From: Sclerurus mexicanus
Taxonomy: Eukaryota; Chordata; Aves; Passeriformes; Furnariidae
Direction of reading: 5' to 3'
NCBI GenBank assembly: GCA_013396755.1
Contig: VWZF01002944.1
Span: forward strand, 396,240-460,239
Length of the DNA: 64,000 nt
Position numbers and translations under genes: made by a program. This document shows, in pieces, positions 11,055-42,600 of this stretch. Under the pieces are notes generated by a model. The model did no database searches. It saw only the letters and a list, made by a program, of their open reading frames with translations, and was not told where the DNA came from. Position 1 is the stretch's first letter. Every line of letters starts with the position of its first letter.

Positions 11055-11997
11055 GGCACAATGGCAAAACAAAGCTTTATTTATTTATTTATTCATTCGT
11101 GGGCTTCTTGCTGCTTTTTTTTATTATTATTTTTGCTCTTTTTTTTTCGTTTAAAGTCTTTGCTACAGTACCTAGGACTGCACCCCTATACATAATTAAC
11201 AATCGTTCCTGAAAGATCTGTATTTGGCACCAGTTTTGTGTTTAGCTCAAACACTTGTGGGGAGGATTAATTTCAAATCAAATTTGGTTTGTTGTTTTCT
11301 TTCCAACAGAATAGGAGCTGCCATCATGAAGCCAATTAGCTGAGTTATTGGAGAAGCTTAAAAAAACAAAACAAAACAAAAAAAACCAAAGTCCTTATCT
11401 TAACCAACACATTACAGAGAGCTCCAAAACAGAGGTCAAACATTAAAAGGCTGATATAGGCTCAAGTGGTTTATAAAACCTATAAAAAAAGACTACACCA
11501 GCACATATGCCCTTTCAGTCCACGCAGTTTAGAAATAACACAGGGAGCAACTCGCTAGCTGGAAATCTTGTCATGGAGAACCACATATATACCAACAGGA
11601 CTACCCAAAATCAAACGTTAAAATGCTCCAGTTCCCAATCCACATAAAAGGAGAGAAGTTCATAGGAAGATGAAGTCAATCCATGGTATCATAATTGGCT
11701 GGGCAGTTCAAACTTCCCCAGAAACCATTCTGCCACTCATACACACAAGCTCACATGTACACGGCTCAATCCCATTCAAATTCCTCATGGAATAAAACGA
11801 TCCCCGGCTCTACTGAGTCTTTCCCTATCATGCAAGAAATAAGTCTGGCTGTGCTTTAATCACCATCATGTATTACTTCAGCCACAGAGTACCAGGCAGA
11901 TTAAGTAGAAATGCACAGTTTTTAGCTCGCTGTCTCTGCACAAGTGTGGGAGCGGCTCAGTTCCTGGAGGGTTCCGGGGCACGTGGTCGGGCTCTCT
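11055..11997 (-). other. OGT: OGT 3' UTR
   Basis: Runs from the OGT stop codon to the tandem poly(A) signals. It is AT-rich with no open frame of note. The 3' end is estimated at 10-30 bases past the hexamers. Confidence 0.7.
11076..11093 (-). terminator. OGT: Four overlapping AATAAA poly(A) signals of OGT
   Basis: On the - strand the sequence is (AATA)n giving four AATAAA hexamers spaced by four bases. Cleavage would fall at about 11045-11066, at the edge of the GCNA CpG island. Confidence 0.8.
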
Positions 11998-31671
<19,674 letters not shown>

Positions 31672-34600
31672 CTGGAGAATCACCAAAACATTTAAAGGGG
31701 GAAAACAAAAAGTTAGATGATGGGAACAAAACAAAAACAAAACAAAACAATGAAAACAAATGTACACGAATAAAGGATGAAAATGTTTGAAATTATGTAA
31801 AATACACAGCAGGTGACAGTTAGAGCTTCATGCACACCAATCTTTTACCATGGAATTTCTAACATTATGTGCACAGGTGTATGAATTCATCAGCTAATAA
31901 CAGGAAAAATGCAGACTAACGTCTGTGAATATCTGTAAGTCAATCATTTTCCTGTATTCTGAAATATATTTAAAGCGACTCTTGTCATGATATGGTACTT
32001 TGGTTCATAACCGTGGAAGTGCTGTTAACAGAACAATGACTCCTCACTCTCACCCAAAACTGCAAATCCTATGTTTTGCAACGTTAAAACCAACTTAATA
32101 GGGAAATGAAAGACAGGAGACAAAGACTTCAAAGGACTTGAACAAAATGAAGTTTTGATGTGCGAGTAGTGAAAGCTCTTAAAAAAAAGGGGGGGGAATG
32201 GCTAACATTCCTGGAATCCTCCATACTCGTACATTTTCTCTAAGGAGTCAAATCCCTTCACAAAAAATGGCCTTGGAACAATATCTGATGAGACACAAAC
32301 ACACACTTCAATGATTATGCAACTGGCCTACAGGAGGAACCATTAAACAGGCAGGGTACAGGAAAGGAGTTACTGCTCCTGGAGGCTTAGCTGGAACAGG
32401 AGTGACAAAATGGTTTTAGTGTTTAATACCCAATTGTGGAGAACAAAATACTTAAATAAACCACCACCTGTTTTAGATAAAACAACCTTAAGTGTGAAAA
32501 GTAAAATTTCTTACAAAATAAAATTATTCATTAAAATACAGGCCAAGTGCCCCTTGGAAAGAACTGTTGGCCCTCCAACTCAACCTTTATACCAATGACC
32601 CTTACTATTAAAAGATTTGGCTATTGCAAGTATCTCTCATTTTCCTTCTAAAGCCCAGCCATTTCCAGTACTCTGCAGTCACTTAATTCCATTCATGAAA
32701 CACTTCCCACTTGAATCTACTGAGTTTTAAAATTCTGAATCTAAATGAAACATATAAATCTTTTCTAATGCAAGAAAGCACCTCAACAGCTGAGCACACA
32801 TATCTTTGCAGTTAGGTAGTACAAAAATCCTGAGGGTCTCACTCTTTCGTGAGAACTTTAAAGGCAGCAAAAATAATCACAAAGCAATTAGATACAGTTA
32901 CTCCCTAGACTTGGGATTGGTGTAAATTATTTAAATTATTTTCAAATTTGGTATTTTAGTACCAACAAGTTTTAATGTAAGACTGCAAGCACTCTATGAT
33001 CTAAGTACAGTTGTTTTTCCAGACAGTATATTGTCTCTGTCAGTGATAAAAACTCTTTCACAGTAAACTGGAACTAGCAAAGCCACTCTCTTAAGACACT
33101 TGACAAATCAGTAACCAAATATCTTCATCCATATTAGATTCCTGTTTTCTGTGAGACTAGCTTAACAGTTTCCCAAACCCTGAATGAGGGCAGAGTGGAG
33201 TTCGGTGTCTGATTAAACCCAGTGGCAAAGACAAAAAGATGCAACTTTTATTCAACATGAGATTGTTGAATCATGGTTGAAAATCACACCATTTATAAAT
33301 ACCGTAGCACCAACAGCCTGTTCCTCACTCTGTCCTTCTGCTGTTATCAGGTTTAGCCCCTCTGGCAGTGGGTGTATTTTTAAGTTCTGCTGATGGCACA
33401 GGGAAATTAGATAGAGGAAAAGCATCTCTTGTGAACTTTATAATTTCCTCTTAAAAGATACCTCAATTGTGTTATTAAATTTCAAAGGAAAAAAAAAAAA
33501 CCATGCCAGAACTTTATGCTTCGATACTTAAGAGACTTGGAAAGAAGCCTCCAACCATTATCTAAATACTACATTTTGCCTACTTTAAGCAAATGGAAAT
33601 CTGAATGAATGAAACTGAAGCTGCAGGTCCCAAGGCAATAGAGCAGGTGGTGCAGAAATATTTTAACACCTGAGAATGAGAGCTGCTAATGAAAGCAACA
33701 AAACATGAGAAACACTAACATTTTCTTTCATTTATCAAGTGTCTCTATGCAAAAAAACCCCACCCCTCGCTTCCAGAGATAAAGTAAACTCAGTGTAAAA
33801 TTGCCTACTAGCAAGTGTTTTAGAAATGATCCTCAAGAGGTTCACTGAAAAGCAAAGACGACAACCACACCACAAAGTTCAGAGTGGGCTAAACTTCTAA
33901 CAGACTTGGCTGGAAGAAAAGTTAGGCAATGCAAAGTATCCATTACATAGCCCATCGATGAACTGAATGAATCAATTTGTAAAGAAAATCATTTCAGTGA
34001 AGAGTCACAACCAGGAAAACCCCTTTTCAAGCCCTGCATAAATGAATTTCTGTACCTAGCGCTGCATGCTTTGACTATGACCTTGGAAAAGTCTAGCACC
34101 TGCTGTGACGATGACCTTCCCTGAGGCTTCTAGAGAATACAAGCAAAATAATAACCTCCACAGAACCACCACAAACATACCTAAGGCCATATTTCCTCTA
34201 GAAACACATCCTAAACACTTGTCATACACTGGTGCTCAACCTCAGCTTTAGATACAATGCAGGTGCAGGCAGGAGCAGCGGTCAGTTCCCCGGGGGAGGT
34301 GGTGGCACTGGCTTGGATGAGCACAGGGCTCTCCCCCAGCGTGCACGTGTTGTTCTCACCTCCACAGATGCAGCCTACAGGAGGATGCTGCAGCCTCGCT
34401 GACCAGACACATAGTTCTGGATAAAGAGCAATGAAACACCGTATTGCAGCACTTTCCCGTATCACTACTGTTTCTTTTTACATCCCTATCTCTGCACTAC
34501 GTCCCATCTTTTTCTCCAAAGATCCTCCTTTTCATCCCACTTTCCCCAGACATCGTTTCAGCCTTCCATACTCTTCCTCCTGCCTGGTTACAGAAAGCCC

Positions 34601-34789
34601 CAATAAATCTGGGGGATAAAGCTGTGTTGTCCTTTCATCCTTTCAGTAAGCAAAATACTTCTTTTTCTCGGTGTGCAGACAAAGCCAGATTTCTCCTCTT
34701 CTCTGTCCCTATAAACTAAATTCAGGGCAGGCTCTTTCAGAGCTACAACACGCTATCCCACCGTTCAGAAAAGCGTTTAAGTGCTGGGC
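31672..34789. other. OGT intron 1, largely featureless
   Basis: AT-rich unique sequence upstream of OGT exon 2. I see no exon, repeat family or RNA gene, except a GC-rich patch at about 34255-34400. Confidence 0.6.
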
Positions 34790-34890
34790 TGTGTCACAAA
34801 ATCAGAGAAAGGGCCTTATAGATCATCTCTGTCCAGCTGCACTGCCATGGGCAAGGACACCTTCGGCCAGCCCAGGCTGCTCAAAAATAA
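34790..34890 (-). mobile_element. CR1 3' end fragment, - strand
   Basis: Matches the reverse complement of the CR1 3' end: 'gggccttatagatcatctc' followed by 'actgccatgggcaaggacac' and 'ccaggctgctc'. Short, old remnant. Confidence 0.8.
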
Positions 34891-35078
34891 ACCACTCCTG
34901 CTGAAGCGCGGGGAGCGGTTCTGACCGAGCGGGCAGCACACATTTTGGGTCAGGCTCCCACCCTCCTTCGCCCTCTAACGCGGTCACCTGACAGCCTGGT
35001 ACAAATATAGCNGCGGCGGGACTGCGCGTGCGCCAAGCCCGCCCTCCCATGCCCGGGAAGCGCCGCACGTGGCACCGC

Positions 35079-35292
35079 GACACCTGGGGACACGTGGGGG
35101 CACGTGGGGGCACCTGGGGACACCTGGGGATACCTGGGGACACCTGGGGGCACCGGGGGATACCGGGGGGACAGCTGGGACACCTGGGGGCACCTGGGGG
35201 ACATCGGGGGATACCTGGGGACACCTGGGGACATTGGAGGGACACCTGGGGACATCGGGAGACAGCGGGGGACATTGGAGTGACATCGGCGG
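35079..35292. repeat. G-rich minisatellite, ~10-12 bp unit
   Basis: Tandem 'cacctgggga' units with variants (acctgggggc, acatcgggg). On + it is G-rich and could form G-quadruplexes. It yields long false open frames on both strands. Confidence 0.9.
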
Positions 35293-35388
35293 ACACCAGA
35301 ACAGCGGAGCCCCCCGGGACACCCCAGGTTATGGGGTCACCAGAGCCCACGGGAACACCTGCAGCCACGCTGGGCACCTGCCCTGGCT
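35156..35388. repeat. Assembly-duplicated 233-bp block, copy 1
   Basis: Identical by eye to 35585-35817 and ending exactly at N 35389. The second copy begins right after N 35584. Confidence 0.9.
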
Positions 35389-35541
35389 NCGACCCCCGCC
35401 CGGCGGCTCCCGGGCTGCCCACGGGCACGGCCCGGTGTGGCCCCGGTGTGGGCCCCTCATGGCCCCGGTGTGGCCCCCACACGGCCCCCTCATGGCCCCC
35501 ACGCCGAGGCGGCAGCGCCGGGCCGGCCGCGGCCTCGCCGC

Positions 35542-35554
35542 TTCTGGAAAGTTC
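35542..35554 (+). promoter_or_regulatory. Perfect three-unit heat shock element
   Basis: TTCtgGAAagTTC, three alternating nGAAn units, is the HSF1 consensus. It lies in the small GC-rich contig 35390-35583 next to the presumed OGT promoter. Confidence 0.45.
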
Positions 35555-35584
35555 CGCCGGGCGCGGGGAGCGGCCCCGGGGGCN

Positions 35585-35817
35585 GGGGATACCGGGGGGA
35601 CAGCTGGGACACCTGGGGGCACCTGGGGGACATCGGGGGATACCTGGGGACACCTGGGGACATTGGAGGGACACCTGGGGACATCGGGAGACAGCGGGGG
35701 ACATTGGAGTGACATCGGCGGACACCAGAACAGCGGAGCCCCCCGGGACACCCCAGGTTATGGGGTCACCAGAGCCCACGGGAACACCTGCAGCCACGCT
35801 GGGCACCTGCCCTGGCT
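35585..35817. repeat. Assembly-duplicated 233-bp block, copy 2
   Basis: Repeats 35156-35388, including the minisatellite and its flank. Beyond 35817 the sequence continues unbroken toward TAF1, so this is the better anchored copy on that side. Confidence 0.9.
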
Positions 35818-36000
35818 CCCCGGGGCAGAGGAAGAGCAGCAAAAGCCGGGTGTGTTCCCGGGGCTGTGCCCGGGGCACCGGCATCCCACACAGAGTGTTT
35901 TCCTGGGGAGGCTCCCTCAAATCACCAAATTCTGACTTCTGGAACTGATCGCAACCTAAAAGTAGGGCAGCTGTTTCTGAAGTGTCCAAAGCAGGCAGGC

Positions 36001-36463
36001 AGTTACCAACACCACCCAAGGGTGAGATGTCAGACACTGTGTTTGTCCTCCCAGAGAAAAAGATCCCCTTTATGAAATGAAAACTGCTGTACACTCGTTT
36101 ATCAGCAGTAGCTGGTTTATTCTGAGCAAGCATTTTTTTCCCGACAGACATGAATGTATCCAACAGGCCAGTATTTCTGAGGAATTATTTTACATCTATA
36201 TAAAGACTGAACTGTGTCTGGATTTTGGAGCTAGTACAGGCTACAATAAGCCAAGGCTCCAGCAGGACATGCTTGTCTAAAGCTTATTTTTCACCATTTA
36301 CTCCGTCACATAAACATGTTTTATAACCAAATAAAATATATTAAAAAAAAAAATCTGCTTGTTAACACAGTCCACACTACACTGTTTCTTACACCAAACT
36401 GGGACAAGAGAAATTCAGGAGCCAGGAGTGGCCCAGGATGACCATCATCTCAGGAAAGGGAGT
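36001..36463 (-). other. TAF1 3' UTR and TAF1-OGT intergenic sequence
   Basis: AT-leaning sequence between the TAF1 stop and the OGT CpG region. Only weak poly(A) signals appear on the - strand (TATAAA and AATATA variants near 36310-36345), plus one AATAAA that overlaps the stop codon. Confidence 0.5.
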
Positions 36464-36680
36464 TTATTCATCTGAGTCCAGGTCACTGTCTCCTGCAATG
36501 GAATGAAAGTCCTCGCTGTCCTCCTCATCCTCAGACAGGTGGACCTGACTTAACACACTTGGCCCAGAGCGCTGCTGTTCTTCCTCCTCCTCCTCTTCTG
36601 AGATCTCATACCCTCCAATACTGCTGAAACTCGTGTCTCTTGTATTGGATTTTGGGTCTGGTTCTTCATAGCTGCCGTAA
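36464..36680 (-). CDS. TAF1: TAF1 last coding exon: acidic tail
   Basis: Starts after 'tcttctag'. It encodes YGSYEEPDPKSNT, a glutamate run and SEDEEDSEDFHSIAGDSDL, then stops at TAA (36464-36466). The stop codon is part of an AATAAA hexamer. Confidence 0.97.
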
Positions 36681-39600
36681 CTAGAAGAAAGACAAGAGTG
36701 ATTTCAAATAAACTGCTGATATCAAAAATTCTGTATTTAACTCCTGTAAAAGCTCCTTGCCGTGGAGTCCTGTGAACACTCAGAACCACTGTGCACTTCA
36801 AATCTGCCACTGGCCAGCTTTTTAAAATAAACCCCACCAGTTCTCCAAGGAAATTCAAGTATCCCAACCCCTCTTTGATACACTCAGGGCAGGAAAAACA
36901 GATCACTCCAACACCTCCTAGGTGTCACCTTCACTGCAGACAGAAAGGCAGACAGTCTGTTCACAGGATCTTCTCCAGCATTTCCTGCTGACTGCTGTCA
37001 AGGTCCTGGGCTGGACTGACCACTGCCTGCCAGCAGGGTTATCTCTACAATAATTTATTAGGCAAGTATCAGTAATAGCATTAAGGAACTGAATTCCCCA
37101 AGTAGAAAAAGAACAGAGAATCAAACACTGATACTCTACAGAATGCCCAGAGAAGGAAGAGTAGGTGGGTATTCTTGAATGCAAAAAAATAAAAAAAAAA
37201 AAAGATAATGCTATCATTGTCTAATAACAGAACTCCTTACAAAATACAGAATATACATGTTCCTATTCTTTTGGACTTCAACTAAGCAGTTCTGTTTTCA
37301 AGTCAGGAGATTTTTAGAGAAAGAAAAAAAAGTTCATCAGCTAGATAATTTTTTAACTTCAAATGCATCTTGTAGTTTGAGATAACTTGTAAAAACCTTC
37401 ATTTGCCCTGCTTTCCACTGTGTACAGGAAATTAGAGGGAAGAACTCTTTTTTTAATTATCTAACATTTTTATTAGTGAAAATCTAAAAGCAGAACTGAG
37501 TAAGTAATAAATTGCATTTATGGTAATTATGGTTGCAACATTAAAAACAGTCACAAAGCAAAGAAAAAATCTGAGACATTCTTCAGCTTTTTATGATGAA
37601 CACTTCAAGAATCTTTAAGAGAAGGGATTTTTAGAATTGTTTTGACAAGATTCTCAGCTCTAATTACCTGATGTTGCTGTCCTCCATAACATGAGATGTC
37701 TCCCCACCATCTCCTTCATAAGACATCATGCTTTCCTCATTGTCCATGCCCATCCGTGTGTTCTCTTGAAGAACATGAGGCTGTTTAGGTCTCACTGCAT
37801 TGGGCTCCACATCTGAGTCACTGCCACTCTCACTCAGCTGGATGGCTGTGTCAAAAACCAGCATTTGGTCACAAATCAACAGGTTTGTTCTGTCAGTTCC
37901 ATACCCACTGTGTTTAAAGGCTGCAATATTGACTGTGAGGAATGTTTACAAAGCAGTGTCTCCAGAAGGGAGCAGGAAGGGTATCTGGGAGGGGGTACCA
38001 CTTACTGAGTGCCCAATTCTGAGGTTATTCCAAAGCAATCTCATTACCACCATTATTCCAAAAGGCCTTATGTTGTGTCTGCTCTGAATAATTCCTCCTT
38101 CTTCCCCCCTAATAATCTTCAGAAGTTACTGCCAAATACCACTATAAGCTTTTCTGTACGACAAGTTTGTAGTAAAACAGAAACAATCTGAAGAACCTGT
38201 ATACACCTCTTCCAGTTCCTGGTAACACTGTTTTAACAGTAACGTTTAACATTGACCCCCATTTCATATCAAAATAAATGTGCTTTCACTGAACTGCCCA
38301 TTCCTGGCTCTGCACATCAAATCTTACTGCAAATGATTCTGAAAAGACTGGGAGTTTCACTTTATGAAATGCAGTCAACAAGATCTTAACTCTGCTTTCT
38401 TTTGTGACTGTACCAAGAGTATTCCCATTCCACTTTGCTTCAGTTCCACTTACGTTCACCTAGTTTTCTCATGTGGCCTCTTTGGTCTCTCTTTTTGACC
38501 ACTAAACTACCTTGTTATATATCCCAATTATACACTGTGTTCTCTACTGGTTTTGTGATGGAAGCAATAAGATTAGCTGGGTTAATGAACAACCAATTCC
38601 TATTAAACCTTTTACAAAAGAAGAATGCTTACATGAGAAAGGATTATCACCCTCTTCATCACTCCCATCATCATCATCCTCTCCATCAGACATAAGCAAG
38701 TCTTCATACAGGACACTGGCCTGAGGCTGCTGGGCTGATCCTTCTTCTTCATCAGCAAGGTCACCATCTCCATCTTCCACTTCCTGGGTCATACAGAACA
38801 GGAATGGTGAAGATCCAACAACCTCCTGCCACTTCTAGCATATGTGTATTATTTACCACACTGTCCACTCTGAAATATTCCCTCATTTCACAGTGCCAGC
38901 ATTTTCAAACTACATTTCAAAGCCTGCCTATTGGAACGACCACCACTGCGTCTCAGGGCGGCAGGCACAGCAGGCAAGTCAGCACGTAGACTGTGGCTGG
39001 GATTTCCATAAATATACTCACTGGGGCTGGAGTCTTAGGCTTCCCATCATCATCTTCATCAAATCCTTCAATATCTACATCAGAGTCCTCCTCTCCCAGC
39101 CTTCCCCGCCCCTGGCGCATCTGCACGGGAACACAAAGAGCACTGAGGAAGGACATCAGCCAGGGGGTGTGACTGCCATCTGGGCCACAGGGATGGGTGT
39201 GGGAGTACAGGAGGGGAAGGACAAAAAGAAAAATGTATGTTTTTCACTCTCAGAGCAAGGATTCTTTTTCTCTTTATTCCAAGATCAGAGAGCACACAGT
39301 CTCCACACACTTTTACATGGTGTGCTCATCCTTGAAATGGAAATGATCAGCCTTATAGCACCAGAGTTCCTTGTTTTAACCAGCTATTTCTGGAAAATGC
39401 CACTTGCTCCCACACTTTCATAGTATATTTTAAAAGCATACAGCAGTTTGCAGCAAATCTTTTCCTGTCATTCTCTTTCTTATTTCTCCCTCAGACAAGA
39501 CCAGGAGTCCATGATAGAGAGGACAAGCAGATTCTATCCCAAAGACTATAAAATCTGTTCAGAAACTTGAAGACTTCCAAATCAAGAAGGCATTCACAAA

Positions 39601-42600
39601 GCTACAGACGGCTACAATACCAGACAGAACTACTCACAGCCAACCTCTGTTTGCCTGCATTGTTCAGAATAGCTCTCACTACCTTTCTGGTACCACCTTA
39701 AGTCTTGGAGCTCCTCTTTCCTCCTCCTGGTAATTTATTTTCATGGTCACATTACTGTGACCTTCTGTTATTCCATCCTTCTGTTATTCCCTCTCCTCCA
39801 ACACTTTTCTTTTGTTTAATGCAGAATGAAGACTAAGAAAAAAATATTCTATGGTTACTGTAACGAGTTCATTTTATAGTGATTTAATACTTTTGGCTTG
39901 TCTGCTCTTTTTTCCCCTATAAGGTATCTACAGTGGCAACTGTCTCTTGCTAGCTCCTAACTGTCACTGGATGCAACCATAATAATCTAATTATGATCTT
40001 CTGAATCTGGAGAATATCCTTCACCACTTCCCTACTCAGAATCAACAAGGGATTGCATATTAACCCTCTGCAGCATGAGTCACCAGGTTTCTACTTCCAG
40101 AAGTAGTGAAGCAAGCAATTACCTGGCCTTGGGCAGATTCTTTTGCAGCTTTTCATTCTCTATTCTTTTGTTTTGCAGTGTCTCAATTCCCAGTGCTCTT
40201 TTTTCCTTTTCATTCAGAACAGTCAAAATGAAGGAAATTGCTTGGAAAACCCGATTTTTGTTACCTATTTCCTACAAAGTCATTGCCTCCTTTTAGTAAT
40301 TTGCTCATACAAGACAACTCTCCAACCAGATTTAAAAATGGAGGATTCTGACCTATTTTCCCTGAGGTAGGGATGGGAATGCCCATAGCACACAAACTGC
40401 TTTCATCTCCATAGAATGCAGCACCATGTGAAAGACTGAGAGAAGTGTCAGTATCATACAAATCAGGTGGCTAAAGCATCAGTGAAAATAGGAGACAACA
40501 CTCTCTTGCACAGAACAGAAAAATTATTGGTCTACAACTGGGATGAGCAACTGCAAAGAAAGCTTTGCTCTGTCTTCCTGTAGCACAACATTTGCATTTT
40601 ATCATTCAGTTATCAGCACAGAGATCTTTCCCAAGGCTTATGAACTTCAACAGTTTTTCCAAATAAGCAAAAGACACATCTCAGACACTAGGATGACATG
40701 CCCCACTTTACTAGGCAAATTCCAAAGGCAATTTTATTTTTCAGGAAATACCTTGTCATTCCTGGTGAAAGTTTTTTACTGATGTTTTGTTATAAACAAC
40801 TAAACAGCCCAAAATAAGAATTATTTAAAAAAAAAAAGTCTAAATAGCTTATAGAACTTTGCCAAACTGTAAACACTGAAAAAGCAGTTCAGCATTAATT
40901 GTGCTGCCAACTTGGTCTACAATACCAAATACCTGACACAATTGTCTGCTATAAGTAATGAGGAACATTTAAAAACATTATTTTCCCTTAGAACCAGAAT
41001 AATGAGATGTAAAGAATCCCAGCAATGAAGGCAGAGTTGTACTTTGCTGACCATATCAGTCAGTTTCTTCACTCAGAAATAAGCCTTTCCAACAATACCA
41101 CCACCAAACAGCAGCTTGGTTTCTTCCCAGCACTAAACTATCCATGTTCTGTCCTCATGTTCTCCTTAACTTTCCACTGCTTGTCCCCTGAGGGTTTCCA
41201 GCTGTTGCCCTTGCACAGTCTTTGAGCTTCTAACCAACACTCAGTTGTACCTCACTGTACACAGCTCACCTTTAGACCACGTTTACAACTTGCTTAGGAA
41301 ATGACCTTCTCTGTCTTAGGTACCTCACTCTCTGAAGCATCATAGCCACTTCTCATATTTATTCTTAAATAATAAGTGTTTGCACACCGTCCAACAAGGT
41401 ACTCTACTAAAAGACAAACTGCAGACAGAGGGAGGGCAATAAACAAAGAGGAACCTCAGGATCAAACATCCAGGAGATGAAACTAAAACAATGAAAGTGT
41501 AAACTTTGCTTGGTCACTTGCCTGTGGGGTGTAGGGACCAGGGGTCATAGGATCAAGACTTTCCAGATCTGCCTCCTCTAGTGCTGCTTCCTTAGCAGTA
41601 GAGATGTCTCTCTCGAGTTGAGTCAGGTGCTCATCATACTAAGAACAAAAAAGCTCACTAAGGTTCCAGAACAGAAAATTCAAACATACAAAAATATTTC
41701 AGTAAAGTTGTCCACGTACCTCAGCTAAAGTCTGGCAGCAGATGTTCACAATCTCCTGGGCTGTTTTTGTGTACTGACTGTCTGGCCCTGTAGTGAGAAA
41801 CAAATCTCTTTATGCATTTCTGATGTTTGTTCAGTTCCAGCTGCAGAGACAGCAAGACTGGTTTTGGTTGCACAGCTCCCATGACATAGGTCCCTAAATC
41901 CCAACACCTTCTGATGTAGGGAGACATATAAAACACAGTGCACACTTGGATAACACAGCACAGCTGGTTTGTTCCAGCATTAAAAGCAGGATTTAGGATG
42001 TAGGAAGGTTGTACCCTGTCAGTCTCAAGGAAACTCCCAGAAACAAATCACAAAAGCAGAGATGTGTATGAACAAGTAGAACATCCTCCCCAAACGTAAC
42101 TGCCCCATTCTGCACCAAATGGTAAATAAAGCTTCATGGGACAGTGAAAACTTCACTGTTTAAGCCTCTCTTTTCTCAGCAGGAAAGCAAAACAATCATC
42201 ATGTTCATGATTCACAGCTTCAGGCTTCCAACACTGTGATGGTACAGGTGCCCAGATGAATTAATTTAAATCCAAAAGGCAGCTGAAGCCTTATTTTTAT
42301 CACCTACCATTGTACTTGATGCTGTTGGCAAGGATGAGGTTAACATCATCCAGGAAAGTCTCTCTGTTCTGGTATTTGTGCTTGGAGATATTCTGGAAGA
42401 GATTGTCACCCAGTAAGTAATCGAGCCTAAACATCTCTCAAGTGGCTTCAGAGTCCAAGCTACACACCTTGCGGATGCTCTCCAGATCCATTGGATTAGC
42501 AATCACCTTGTAGTAATCAGGGACAAACTTTTTGTTAACTGGATGATGAAAGGGCCAAGACTGAAAGAAAGAACACAGACAGGTTTAGAAAGCTTCTGTG

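Larger units (their letters stand above)
34900..36000 (-). promoter_or_regulatory. OGT: OGT 5' CpG-rich region, broken by gaps (N 35012, 35389, 35584)
   Basis: The only GC-rich, CpG-rich stretch between TAF1 and OGT exon 2, and so the likely OGT promoter. It includes an NRF1-like 'gcgcgtgcgcc' just after N 35012 (+ strand). The first OGT exon, with the start codon, is not found and may sit in the 35012 gap. The order of the pieces around the Ns is not reliable. Confidence 0.55.

Noticed and set aside
10678..11212. Several 90-170-codon open frames on both strands (poly-P, MGTGMGTG, HSRSHSRS)
   Set aside because: Artefacts of poly-C and a 12-base tandem repeat in a CpG island; simple-repeat translations.
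34823..36163. A 446-codon open frame on - and 288-306-codon frames on + across the OGT 5' region
   Set aside because: They are produced by the G-rich minisatellite, run through three N gaps and repeat exactly where the contigs are duplicated. No domain, no splice logic.
36327..36352. + strand AATAAA followed by an A run, like a retrocopy tail
   Set aside because: No coding or repeat-like sequence precedes it on +; more likely simple AT sequence in the TAF1-OGT spacer.
40471..41521. Search for the 6-base neuronal TAF1 microexon (GCAAAG flanked by AG and GT on -)
   Set aside because: CAAAG words occur near 41500, 41037 and 40860, but none has both AG before and GT after at the right spacing.
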